9,229 bases of DNA from JBAZDV01 sp041669745. Lineage in GTDB: Archaea; Thermoplasmatota; Thermoplasmata; Methanomassiliicoccales; Methanomethylophilaceae. Below the pieces are notes generated by a model. The model ran no database searches and had not been told where the DNA came from. It saw only the letters and a program-made list of their open reading frames with translations. Below are positions 1 through 5,758 of this stretch, in pieces (position 1 is the first letter of the stretch; every line of letters starts with the position of its first letter). The stretch is taken from assembly GCA_041669745.1 (NCBI GenBank), contig JBAYAO010000055.1, positions 1-9,229 on the forward strand, given 5' to 3'. A program made the translations under genes and the position numbers.

Positions 1-86
1 GAAGATGCGTAAGAAGTAATCCTGAAACTATTCAGTTTACTACGGGAGTTTAGGCTAACCTGGTAGACTGGCGGGCTCCAGTTATA

Positions 87-142
87 GAGCGTGATTAGAA
101 TTGGGTTTGCTGACAGTTGATGAGTAACTGGAGCGATGACTC
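87..142 (+). ncRNA. Box C/D 2'-O-methylation guide RNA embedded in the tRNA-Trp intron
   Basis: Order: stem GAG (87-89), box C GTGATTA (91-97), 12-base guide (98-109), box D' CTGA (110-113), 4-base spacer, box C' TGATGA (118-123), 12-base guide (124-135), box D ATGA (136-139), closing stem CTC (140-142). The fifth base before box D' (G105) pairs with C182, tRNA position 39, inside a 6-bp duplex (103-108 with 179-184). The fifth base before box D (G131) pairs with C78, tRNA position 34, inside a 9-bp duplex (126-134 with 75-83). Both obey the D+5 rule. The C/D ends form a full kink-turn: 3-base bulge, tandem G-A pairs, U-U pair, then U96-A136. In haloarchaea such as Haloferax volcanii the tRNA-Trp intron is known to guide Cm34 and Um39; here the second target is C39. 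Activity is inferred from this architecture. Confidence 0.87.
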
Positions 143-154
143 GATAAATTCCGC

Positions 155-171
155 GGGGGGTAGCTCCCCCT
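155..171 (+). other. G/C hairpin in the distal part of the tRNA-Trp intron
   Basis: A run of G at 155-160 can pair with CCCCC at 166-170 around a short TAGCT loop. It lies between the C/D guide RNA and the 3' splice site, so it probably stacks under the splice-site helix and holds the two splice sites together. It is not followed by a T run and sits inside the tRNA gene, so it is not a terminator. Confidence 0.55.
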
Positions 172-215
172 GCAGTGGAAACCCGCTGACAGGGGTTCAA
201 ATCCCCTAGCTCCCA

Positions 216-348
216 CCTTATGCATCTGATGTGCATCGTGATCGATGTATCGACGATTAACCTCTTTCAGCTCTTTTTCTATCTTGTCCGCGATGGCGGG
301 ACCGCTGTTCGCTCCGTTACCTTCCGAGTAGGAGTCTCTGCTGGTCAT
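216..348 (-). other. Coding-like open frame running antisense into tRNA-Trp; possible integrase N-terminal relic
   Basis: From ATG at 348 (or GTG at 357) an open minus-strand frame reads about 44 residues with a polar, helix-prone stretch (ADKIEKELKEVNRRY). It then runs in frame into the antisense of the tRNA T arm (GARGFEPLS) and stops at 82 in the intron. Codon use before the tRNA resembles real genes, but there is no Shine-Dalgarno sequence and no family I recognise. The geometry, a start downstream of a tRNA and reading into its 3' half, matches the int(N) fragment left by SSV-type archaeal integrases. It could equally be chance. No second copy of the tRNA 3' end (attR) is visible in the window. 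The T-rich stretch at 261-282 may end the tRNA transcript. Nothing else is seen up to 420. Confidence 0.25.
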
Positions 349-420
349 CGTTAACACTGTGCATGTATCTCAATGATGCGTCGTACGTGTCCGAATCAGA
401 TATTCCGGTGTATCCTGAAA

Positions 421-1791
421 TCAGTTCTTGAAACTGTGGATCGGTGCAGGGATTCTTCCGCCGCGGTTAACGAATTCGCTGCAATCGAATGCATTTACCT
501 TCATTATCGGTGCGGAACCGAGAAGACCACCGAATCTTGCGATTTCGCCCGCCTTCTTTCCGATAACCGGTATCAGTCTTACGGCAGTGGTCTTCTGGTT
601 TACCATACCTATTGCCATTTCATCCGCAATTATCCCTGCGATCGTCGAAGATGTCGTATCCCCCGGTATGGCGATCATATCGAGACCTACAGAGCACACG
701 CAGGTCATGGCTTCTAATTTCTCGATCGTGAGTGCTCCTGCGGTTGCAGCATCCGCCATGCCGCTGTCCTCGCTTACTGGGATGAATGCACCGCTGAGAC
801 CTCCGACATATGATGAAGCCATTACGCCGCCTTTTTTGACCTGGTCGTTCAGAATGGCCAACGCGGCAGTTGTGCCAGGTGCCCCCACATACTCCAATCC
901 CATCTCCTGCAGTATGTCGGCTATGCTATCGCCGATGGCAGGTGTGGGGGCCAGAGACAGGTCCAGTATTCCGAATGGGACATTGAGCCTGTCGGATGCC
1001 TCTTTTGCTACCAGTTGTCCGACGCGGGTTACCTTGAAAGCGGTCTTCTTGATCGTTTCACAAAGGGTCTCAAAATTCTCGCCCTTGACCTTCTCTATGG
1101 CCGTCTTCACAACGCCGGGGCCACTGACACCTACGTTGATCACGGCATCTGTCTCGGTTATGCCGTGGAAAGCTCCTGCCATGAACGGATTGTCGTCCGG
1201 AGGATTGCAGAACACAACAAGTTTGGCGCATCCGACGGAATCATAATCTTTGGTCAGACCCGCAGTTTTCAGGACAATATCCCCCATCAGTTTGACGGCA
1301 TCCATGTTTATGCCGGTCTTTGTGGAAGCCAGGCCGACCGAGCTGCATACCCTTGATGTGACAGAAAGTGCCTTCGGGATAGATTCGATGAGCAATCTGT
1401 CCGCATTGGTCATTCCCTTCATCACGAGTGCAGAGTACCCTCCTATGAAATTGATGCCGATGGTCTCCGCGGCTTTGTCAAGGGTCTTCGCGATGGAGAC
1501 GAAATCTTCCGGCTCCTTACAGGCGGATGCGCCGATAAGGGAGATGGGAGTCACAGAGACCCTTTTGTTGACAATGGGTATTCCGAATTCCAGACTGATC
1601 TCATCGCCTACGGATACGAGATTCCCTGCAGTTTCAACTATTCTGTCGTAGATCTTTCCGTTCAGGGCATCTATATCGGAATCGCAGCAATCCAACAGAC
1701 TGATGCCCATTGTGATCGTCCGAACATCCAGATTCTCTTCGGAGATCATCTTATTGGTCTCCAGGACCTCATCAAGGTTGATCATCGACAT
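421..1791 (-). CDS. UPF0210 / PFL-family protein (COG2848, DUF711-like)
   Basis: A 456-residue protein, the usual length for the UPF0210 family, whose structure resembles glycyl-radical/pyruvate formate-lyase-like folds but whose biochemical function is unknown. Family hallmarks are the N-terminal RTITMGISLLDC segment (about 24-35), the IGGYSALV segment near residue 120, APTPAIGDS and GAPGTTAAL in the middle, the AIPGDT segment in the C-terminal third, and the C-terminal NRGGRIPAP motif, which is normally at the extreme end, so the gene appears intact. It starts at ATG 1791, four bases after the stop of the UPF0237 ACT gene; a second ATG lies two codons in. UPF0237 and UPF0210 are adjacent in many bacteria and archaea, which supports a functional pair with the ACT protein as sensor or regulator. 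It is the last gene of the operon. I see no clear terminator after it. Confidence 0.93.
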   Translation of the reverse strand: MSMINLDEVLETNKMISEENLDVRTITMGISLLDCCDSDIDALNGKIYDRIVETAGNLVSVGDEISLEFGIPIVNKRVSVTPISLIGASACKEPEDFVSIAKTLDKAAETIGINFIGGYSALVMKGMTNADRLLIESIPKALSVTSRVCSSVGLASTKTGINMDAVKLMGDIVLKTAGLTKDYDSVGCAKLVVFCNPPDDNPFMAGAFHGITETDAVINVGVSGPGVVKTAIEKVKGENFETLCETIKKTAFKVTRVGQLVAKEASDRLNVPFGILDLSLAPTPAIGDSIADILQEMGLEYVGAPGTTAALAILNDQVKKGGVMASSYVGGLSGAFIPVSEDSGMADAATAGALTIEKLEAMTCVCSVGLDMIAIPGDTTSSTIAGIIADEMAIGMVNQKTTAVRLIPVIGKKAGEIARFGGLLGSAPIMKVNAFDCSEFVNRGGRIPAPIHSFKN

Positions 1792-1795
1792 CGGA

Positions 1796-2068
1796 TCATA
1801 TCCTGTGCATCATATCAAAGATATCTTCGTGCTGTGCTTTGATGGTACAACCGACTTCCTCTCCGACCTCATTCAGTTCCCTGGTGAGGTCCGCGAAGCT
1901 TCTCTTGTAATTTTCAGCATCGACGATCATCATCATATTGATGTACTCCTGAACTGTGGTCTGTGCGATATCCAGTATATTGATATCGTTCTCTGCAAAG
2001 TACGTACACACCTTTGCGATGATCCCAACCATGTCTTTGCCCACGAGTGTGACTATTGTTTTCTTCAT
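1796..2068 (-). CDS. UPF0237 ACT-domain protein
   Basis: A 90-residue single ACT domain, the normal size for UPF0237. The first strand and helix carry VGKDMVGIIAKVCTYFAEN, followed by INILDIAQT, and the protein ends with the family-typical QHEDIF-x-MMHRI tail, so it is complete at both ends. ACT domains bind small ligands, often amino acids, at subunit interfaces; the ligand of this family is not established. It starts at ATG 2068, two bases after the citramalate synthase stop, with an AGGGG-type ribosome binding site lying inside the end of that gene. Its own stop is four bases before the UPF0210 start, so the two are probably translated together. I infer that it senses a metabolite for UPF0210; which one is not visible from the sequence. 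Confidence 0.94.
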   Translation of the reverse strand: MKKTIVTLVGKDMVGIIAKVCTYFAENDINILDIAQTTVQEYINMMMIVDAENYKRSFADLTRELNEVGEEVGCTIKAQHEDIFDMMHRI

Positions 2069-2070
2069 TT

Positions 2071-3645
2071 TTACACGCCCCTGTTTTTTTCGTCTTTGAG
2101 AATGGCGTATTCTATCGAATCCGAAAGTGCGATCATCGATGCCTCGATGACGTTCGTTGATACACCGACTGTACTCCAGCTGTCCTTGCCATCGGTGGAT
2201 CTTATAAGTACCCTTACAGGTGCCGCGGTCGCTGCCTTCTCGTCAAGTACACGTACCTTGTAATCCGACAGTTTGATGTTGTTGAGTACGGGATAGAATT
2301 TGGACAAAGCCTTTCTCAAAGCGTTATCCAATGCATTGACCGGGCCATCACCGTCCGATGCGGTATGTTCTTCGTTTCCGAATCTGTCTATAACCTTGAC
2401 GCTGGCTTCGGACGACAGCTTGTTATTGCCGATATCGTCTATGAACAGACGGAAACCGGTGATATTAAAGGGCCTCTCGTGATTGTTCGTTAGTCTTTTG
2501 ACGAGAAGCTGAAAACTTGCATCCGCTCCTTCGTATTGGTAACCCTCTGCCTCCATATTCTTGATGTGATCGGCAATCTTTCTGCTCTCGTCCCTATCAA
2601 CGGCGATATTCATCTCCCTAAGCTTCTCGGTGACACTCGCACGTCCGGACATGTCCGAGATCAGGATCTTGCGCTTGTTGCCTACGGTACCGGGTTCAAC
2701 ATGTTCGTATGTTTTCGTGTCCTTGCTCATTGCGCTTACGTGCATTCCGCCTTTGTGCGCGAATGCCTTATCACCGACGTACGGCTGACTGGACAGCAGG
2801 CCCGTGTTCGCTGTTTCTGAGACGAATTTGCTCATCAAAGTGAGTTTGGAGAGGTCTACCGACGGTATGCTGTAGTTCATCTTGAGCATCAGATCGGGTA
2901 TCACGGAACATAGGTTCGCATTTCCGCATCTTTCGCCGAGTCCGTTGATCGTCCCCTGCACCATCCTTGCACCGTTCTCGACGGCAGCGAGGCTGCATGC
3001 GACAGCCAGTTCTGAATCGTTGTGACAATGTATCCCGACAGGAACATCGATCGTGTCTGTTACCTTTCTGGTGGTCGATCCTATGAAACTCGGTATGGAG
3101 CCGCCGTTCGTATCGCAGAGGACGATCCATTCCGCTCCGCCCTTTACGGCTGCGGACAAGACTTCCATGGAATATTTCGGATTCGCTTTATATCCGTCAA
3201 AGAAGTGTTCGGCATCGAATATCACATGTTTTCCTGACGTTCTCAGGTAGGATATGCTGTCCTCTATCATGCGAAGATTCTCTTCAAGCGTCGTGCAAAG
3301 TGCTTTTTTGACATGAAAATCCCAAGCCTTTCCGAATATGCACGTCCATTTGGCCGGACATTCGGAAAGCATAATAATGTTCGGGTCCTCGGAAGCCATG
3401 AGATCGGGTTTGCAGGTGCTGCCGAAGGATACCAGTTTGGCATTCTTGGGATTCGTTTTATCAGCCGATCTGAAGAATTCAGCATCCTTGGGATTGGAGG
3501 GGGGCATTCCGCCCTCTACGAAATCAATACCGAATTCATCGAGATTCAACAGGATTTCCATTTTGTCCTCTGCTGAAAATGATATGCCTTCGGTCTGTGC
3601 ACCATCACGCAATGTGGTGTCGTAGATGTATACGCGGTCTGACAC
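2071..3645 (-). CDS. cimA: (R)-citramalate synthase, CimA type
   Basis: Condenses pyruvate with acetyl-CoA to (R)-citramalate, the first step of the threonine-independent route to 2-oxobutyrate and isoleucine. With a GTG start the protein has 524 residues, close to the roughly 520-540 of the bacterial-style CimA family. It has the DRE-TIM barrel with DTTLRDGAQ at residues 9-17, the metal-binding HCHND at 206-210, GLGERCGNA at 236-244 and HKGGMH at 297-302, then a C-terminal LeuA-type dimer/allosteric domain (about 385-500) holding DGDGPVNALDNAL and AAPVRVLIRS. I chose GTG 3645 because AGGAGG lies seven bases upstream (3653-3658) and the protein then begins right before the barrel. The ATG at 3708 would overlap homoserine dehydrogenase and adds residues unlike the family. 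2-Isopropylmalate synthase is the main alternative, but the spacing and the domain set fit CimA better. Confidence 0.92.
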   Translation of the reverse strand: MSDRVYIYDTTLRDGAQTEGISFSAEDKMEILLNLDEFGIDFVEGGMPPSNPKDAEFFRSADKTNPKNAKLVSFGSTCKPDLMASEDPNIIMLSECPAKWTCIFGKAWDFHVKKALCTTLEENLRMIEDSISYLRTSGKHVIFDAEHFFDGYKANPKYSMEVLSAAVKGGAEWIVLCDTNGGSIPSFIGSTTRKVTDTIDVPVGIHCHNDSELAVACSLAAVENGARMVQGTINGLGERCGNANLCSVIPDLMLKMNYSIPSVDLSKLTLMSKFVSETANTGLLSSQPYVGDKAFAHKGGMHVSAMSKDTKTYEHVEPGTVGNKRKILISDMSGRASVTEKLREMNIAVDRDESRKIADHIKNMEAEGYQYEGADASFQLLVKRLTNNHERPFNITGFRLFIDDIGNNKLSSEASVKVIDRFGNEEHTASDGDGPVNALDNALRKALSKFYPVLNNIKLSDYKVRVLDEKAATAAPVRVLIRSTDGKDSWSTVGVSTNVIEASMIALSDSIEYAILKDEKNRGV

Positions 3646-3652
3646 TTTTCGT

Positions 3653-3658
3653 CCTCCT
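3653..3658 (-). promoter_or_regulatory. Shine-Dalgarno AGGAGG deciding the cimA GTG start
   Basis: A full AGGAGG on the minus strand, seven bases before GTG 3645, in the 25-base gap after the homoserine dehydrogenase stop. It is the strongest ribosome binding site in the operon and sets the start of cimA. Confidence 0.8.
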
Positions 3659-3670
3659 TTAATGCACGGT

Positions 3671-4696
3671 TCAATCTGACGGCATATATTTGAAATGATG
3701 CTTTGCATCCATTATCGTGATGAGGTCGCTGAGAATGGCCGATGCGGTCTCCTTTCTTCCCGCTCCGCGTCCGGATACGGTGACGGGTCCTGCGAGATCC
3801 GTCGTTATCAAAGCCGCGTTCAATGTGCCTGAGATACTCAACGGATGTCCCTTCGGTATGAGCCTCGGTGCAACTTCGAGTCTGTCCTTTGACACCTCGC
3901 CGATCAATCGTATGACCATACCGTGATCCGCCGCGAGGGATATTGCACCATCGGTGACTGACGATATTCCGGTGATGGAGACATCTTTTATGGTCACATC
4001 CCTTCCGAATATCGAATTTGCCAGGATCGTCACCTTGCATGCAGAGTCGATACCCATGACATCATAGGTGGGATCAGTTTCGGCATATCCCAACTGCTGT
4101 GCTTCCCTCAGGGCCTGCTCGAACGGGAGGCCGTTGTCCATCCTGCTCAGGATGAAATTGCACGTTCCGTTGAATATGCCGCGTATGGACCTTATTTCCT
4201 GACCCACAAGACCTTCGCGACAAAGGTTTATTATGGGCATGGCACCGCCGACGGAACCTTCGTATCGGAAATTGCATTCGTTTTTCTCCGCAAGGTCATT
4301 GAGTTCTCTGAATTTGAGCGCGAGAGGACCTTTGTTCACCGTTATGACGTCCTTCCCTTTTTCAAGGGCATGGGTTATGTTCTTCAGGCCTTCGCCGCCA
4401 TCTTTGACGTTGGTTGGCGTGCATTCGACCAGAAGGTCGTAATCGACCATATCCAATATCTCGACGCCAGAGAGTCCGTTCCTGTCACGGTGTCCGCATC
4501 TGCCGAGGCTGATCTTGTTTCCCAGCATGCAAAGACCGCAGACCTCCTTATCATCGATATCGAAACTCTTCGAGTCCATTACCCCGACGACGCTGACGAC
4601 CTCGCTGTATCTCTTCTGCAAGAACGGTCTCTTTATCAGGAGAGTTTCGAGGAACCCCTGACCTACCGTTCCAAACCCGGATATGAATATCTTCAT
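3671..4696 (-). CDS. hom: Homoserine dehydrogenase
   Basis: Reduces aspartate semialdehyde to homoserine with NAD(P)H, the branch point toward threonine and methionine. It has 341 residues: an N-terminal Rossmann fold with GFGTVGQG (7-14), ECTPTN (91-96) and the NKGPLA segment (121-126, K122), then the catalytic domain with YEGSVGGAMPII (145-156), GIFNGTCNFI (173-182), ETDPTYDVMGID (206-217) and the D217/K221 pair matching the catalytic Asp and Lys of the family. It lacks the C-terminal ACT domain found in many bacterial enzymes. A separate ACT protein is encoded immediately upstream, overlapping by ATGA (4693-4696), so regulation has probably been moved to a partner subunit. A GGGGAG ribosome binding site precedes the ATG. 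The enzyme is cytoplasmic. No aspartokinase gene is in the window. Confidence 0.96.
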   Translation of the reverse strand: MKIFISGFGTVGQGFLETLLIKRPFLQKRYSEVVSVVGVMDSKSFDIDDKEVCGLCMLGNKISLGRCGHRDRNGLSGVEILDMVDYDLLVECTPTNVKDGGEGLKNITHALEKGKDVITVNKGPLALKFRELNDLAEKNECNFRYEGSVGGAMPIINLCREGLVGQEIRSIRGIFNGTCNFILSRMDNGLPFEQALREAQQLGYAETDPTYDVMGIDSACKVTILANSIFGRDVTIKDVSITGISSVTDGAISLAADHGMVIRLIGEVSKDRLEVAPRLIPKGHPLSISGTLNAALITTDLAGPVTVSGRGAGRKETASAILSDLITIMDAKHHFKYMPSD

Positions 4697-5187
4697 TGTC
4701 TGACTCCCCTTATGTAGACAAAACCCGCCTTCTTGCAGGCGGATGATAGGAATCTATCTAATTTTTTCAGGTCATCATCCTTCTGAACTTTGACCGAGAT
4801 CATTGCTGTACGTGTGTCTTTGGCCGTTTTTGACGAATAGCCGATATCGATAGACTCAAAGGATATCTCAGTGGACGCTTCACCGAACAGTTCCTCGATG
4901 TAGGAGGCCGAAAGATCCCCTACGAGCATGTAATCCATTGTAAATGTCTCGACGACCGAGTCGAGTTTTGCGACGATCACATCTCTGGATCTCCAGATCT
5001 TCTTCAGATTATCTACCTGGTCGGGATCCACATCGAATGTTACATTGACAACGATCCTTCCGTTTATGCTCTGTTCGCGGTTGTGCACTACCCCCACGAT
5101 GTTTCCGTCAACGGAGGATATGGGTTCAAGTGAACTGACCAGTTGTCCAGGCACATCTTTAACATAGAGGTCTGCATTGATCTTCAT
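4693..5187 (-). CDS. ACT-domain amino-acid-binding protein, probable homoserine dehydrogenase regulator
   Basis: A 164-residue protein with an ACT-like first half (MKINADLYVKDVPGQLV, then SVDGNIVGVVHN at 25-36) and a second beta-alpha-beta unit around 125-163 (AMISVKVQ to GFVYIRGVRQ). Proteins like this commonly sit next to homoserine dehydrogenase in methanogens. Its last four bases overlap the hom start, which indicates translational coupling and probable physical partnership. I infer that it binds threonine, isoleucine or another pathway product and controls hom. Start: the longest frame begins at TTG 5205, but the TATA box at 5230-5237 would put transcription start near 5207. ATG 5187 gives a sensible leader with GTGAT, complementary to the 16S tail, just before it. 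The TTG start would add six residues. Confidence 0.85.
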   Translation of the reverse strand: MKINADLYVKDVPGQLVSSLEPISSVDGNIVGVVHNREQSINGRIVVNVTFDVDPDQVDNLKKIWRSRDVIVAKLDSVVETFTMDYMLVGDLSASYIEELFGEASTEISFESIDIGYSSKTAKDTRTAMISVKVQKDDDLKKLDRFLSSACKKAGFVYIRGVRQ

Positions 5188-5229
5188 CGTAATCACGTTC
5201 TTCAACGGTTTTCCATAAACATGCGTAAG

Positions 5230-5237
5230 TATATATT
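5230..5237 (-). promoter_or_regulatory. TATA box of the ACT-hom-cimA-UPF0237-UPF0210 operon
   Basis: AATATATA on the minus strand, centred about 26 bases before a predicted transcription start near 5207, which leaves a leader of about 20 bases before ATG 5187. It is the only good archaeal promoter upstream of the operon. No attenuator or riboswitch fold can be fitted in so short a leader, so control of the operon, if any, would have to be at initiation or through the ACT proteins. Confidence 0.6.
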
Positions 5238-5500
5238 GTGTATGAAGAACGATCGGGCCTTATCGTCAAATTCGTCTTCTGATGCTGAAAACATAATGGT
5301 TTTGAGTCCAAAACCAGTCTGCCTATAGCGCTTTGTGGTGATCGGTCCATCTATGCGGGATCAATTCGAATGCCGTCTACCGATGTCCGGGAATACGATA
5401 TGATGAAGAGCGGTCGGCTCGAAGGATGATGTCGTATGCTTCATGCCATTCGTTCATTTTGTATGGAATAAATCCAGAACTCGTCTTCATGAGAAAATGG

Positions 5501-5584
5501 CGCCGAGAGGGAGATTTGAACTCCCGAGGCGAAATCGCCACGAGCTTTCCAGGCTCGCGCCTTACCGGGCTGGGCTATCTCGGC
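5501..5584 (-). tRNA. tRNA-Ser (GGA anticodon)
   Basis: Class II tRNA, 84 bases to the discriminator, reading UCC/UCU codons. The acceptor GCCGAGA pairs perfectly with TCTCGGC, with discriminator G as expected for serine. The anticodon stem CGAGC/GCTCG encloses CTGGAAA, giving anticodon GGA. The long variable arm has stem GGCG/CGCC around ATTT, and the T arm is GGGAG/CTCCC around TTCAAAT. CCA is encoded directly after the discriminator (5500-5498), unlike the other two tRNAs here. There is no intron. A T4 run follows immediately (5497-5494) and may serve as the terminator. Confidence 0.96.
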
Positions 5585-5609
5585 GTAAGTCGGACAAACT
5601 AGTACTTGG

Positions 5610-5618
5610 ATTAAAAGG
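5610..5618 (-). promoter_or_regulatory. TATA-like box A of tRNA-Ser
   Basis: CCTTTTAAT on the minus strand, centred about 30 bases upstream of the tRNA 5' end at 5584. Spacing suits transcription starting a few bases before the mature tRNA. Confidence 0.5.
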
Positions 5619-5722
5619 TTTTGTCTGGCGGATTTTTTCGTTCAACTATCCAAGAGTCAGTATCCAGTGCGGACGGTCTTAGTATTTGTGCGACAGATGT
5701 GGTGCAGGTCCGTTCCTGAACG

Positions 5723-5733
5723 CTATTTATTTT
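5723..5733 (+). promoter_or_regulatory. TATA box of nadE
   Basis: CTATTTATTTT, centred about 26 bases before a predicted start near 5753, which leaves only about six bases before ATG 5759. No Shine-Dalgarno sequence fits there (ACCTGCCG precedes the ATG), so nadE is probably translated from a near-leaderless mRNA. Confidence 0.6.
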
Positions 5734-5758
5734 AGGTACTACATGCATCGACCTGCCG

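Larger units (their letters stand above)
44..215 (+). tRNA. tRNA-Trp (CCA anticodon) with a 99-base intron
   Basis: Tryptophan tRNA in two exons, 44-81 and 181-215, with an intron at 82-180 in the canonical archaeal 37/38 position. The acceptor stem GGGAGTT (44-50) pairs with AGCTCCC (208-214) with one G-U pair, and the discriminator is A215. The anticodon stem GCGGG (71-75) pairs with CCCGC (182-186), and the loop carries C-T-CCA-G, giving anticodon CCA at 78-80. The T arm is AGGGG/CCCCT around TTCAAAT (191-207). The D stem is weak, with one C-A mismatch. The terminal CCA is not fully encoded (CCT follows). In the canonical register the bulge-helix-bulge splice motif has 3-base bulges A80-T82 and A179-A181, cut after the second base of each, but the 4-bp helix between them has one C-U mismatch. 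The mature tRNA would be 73 bases. I found no convincing TATA box at -26. Confidence 0.93.

Noticed and set aside
155..180. G-run/C-run hairpin as a rho-independent terminator
   Set aside because: It is inside the tRNA-Trp intron and has no downstream T run.
428..1246. Long + strand frame of 272 codons opposite the UPF0210 gene
   Set aside because: It is the antisense shadow of a well-recognised 456-residue protein; its translation is rich in Pro/Ser/Ala without any family motif, and it has no ribosome binding site.
2771..3130. Minus-strand 119-codon frame inside cimA
   Set aside because: Shifted reading of the cimA coding sequence with an arginine-rich, low-plausibility product.
5188..5205. 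TTG 5205 as the start of the ACT protein before hom
   Set aside because: It would lie almost at the predicted transcription start. ATG 5187 has a GTGAT element ahead of it and a sensible leader length, though TTG cannot be fully excluded.
5443..5682. + strand frame of 79 codons around tRNA-Ser
   Set aside because: Most of it is the antisense of the tRNA (RGRFELPRR...), and the codons before it do not look like a gene.
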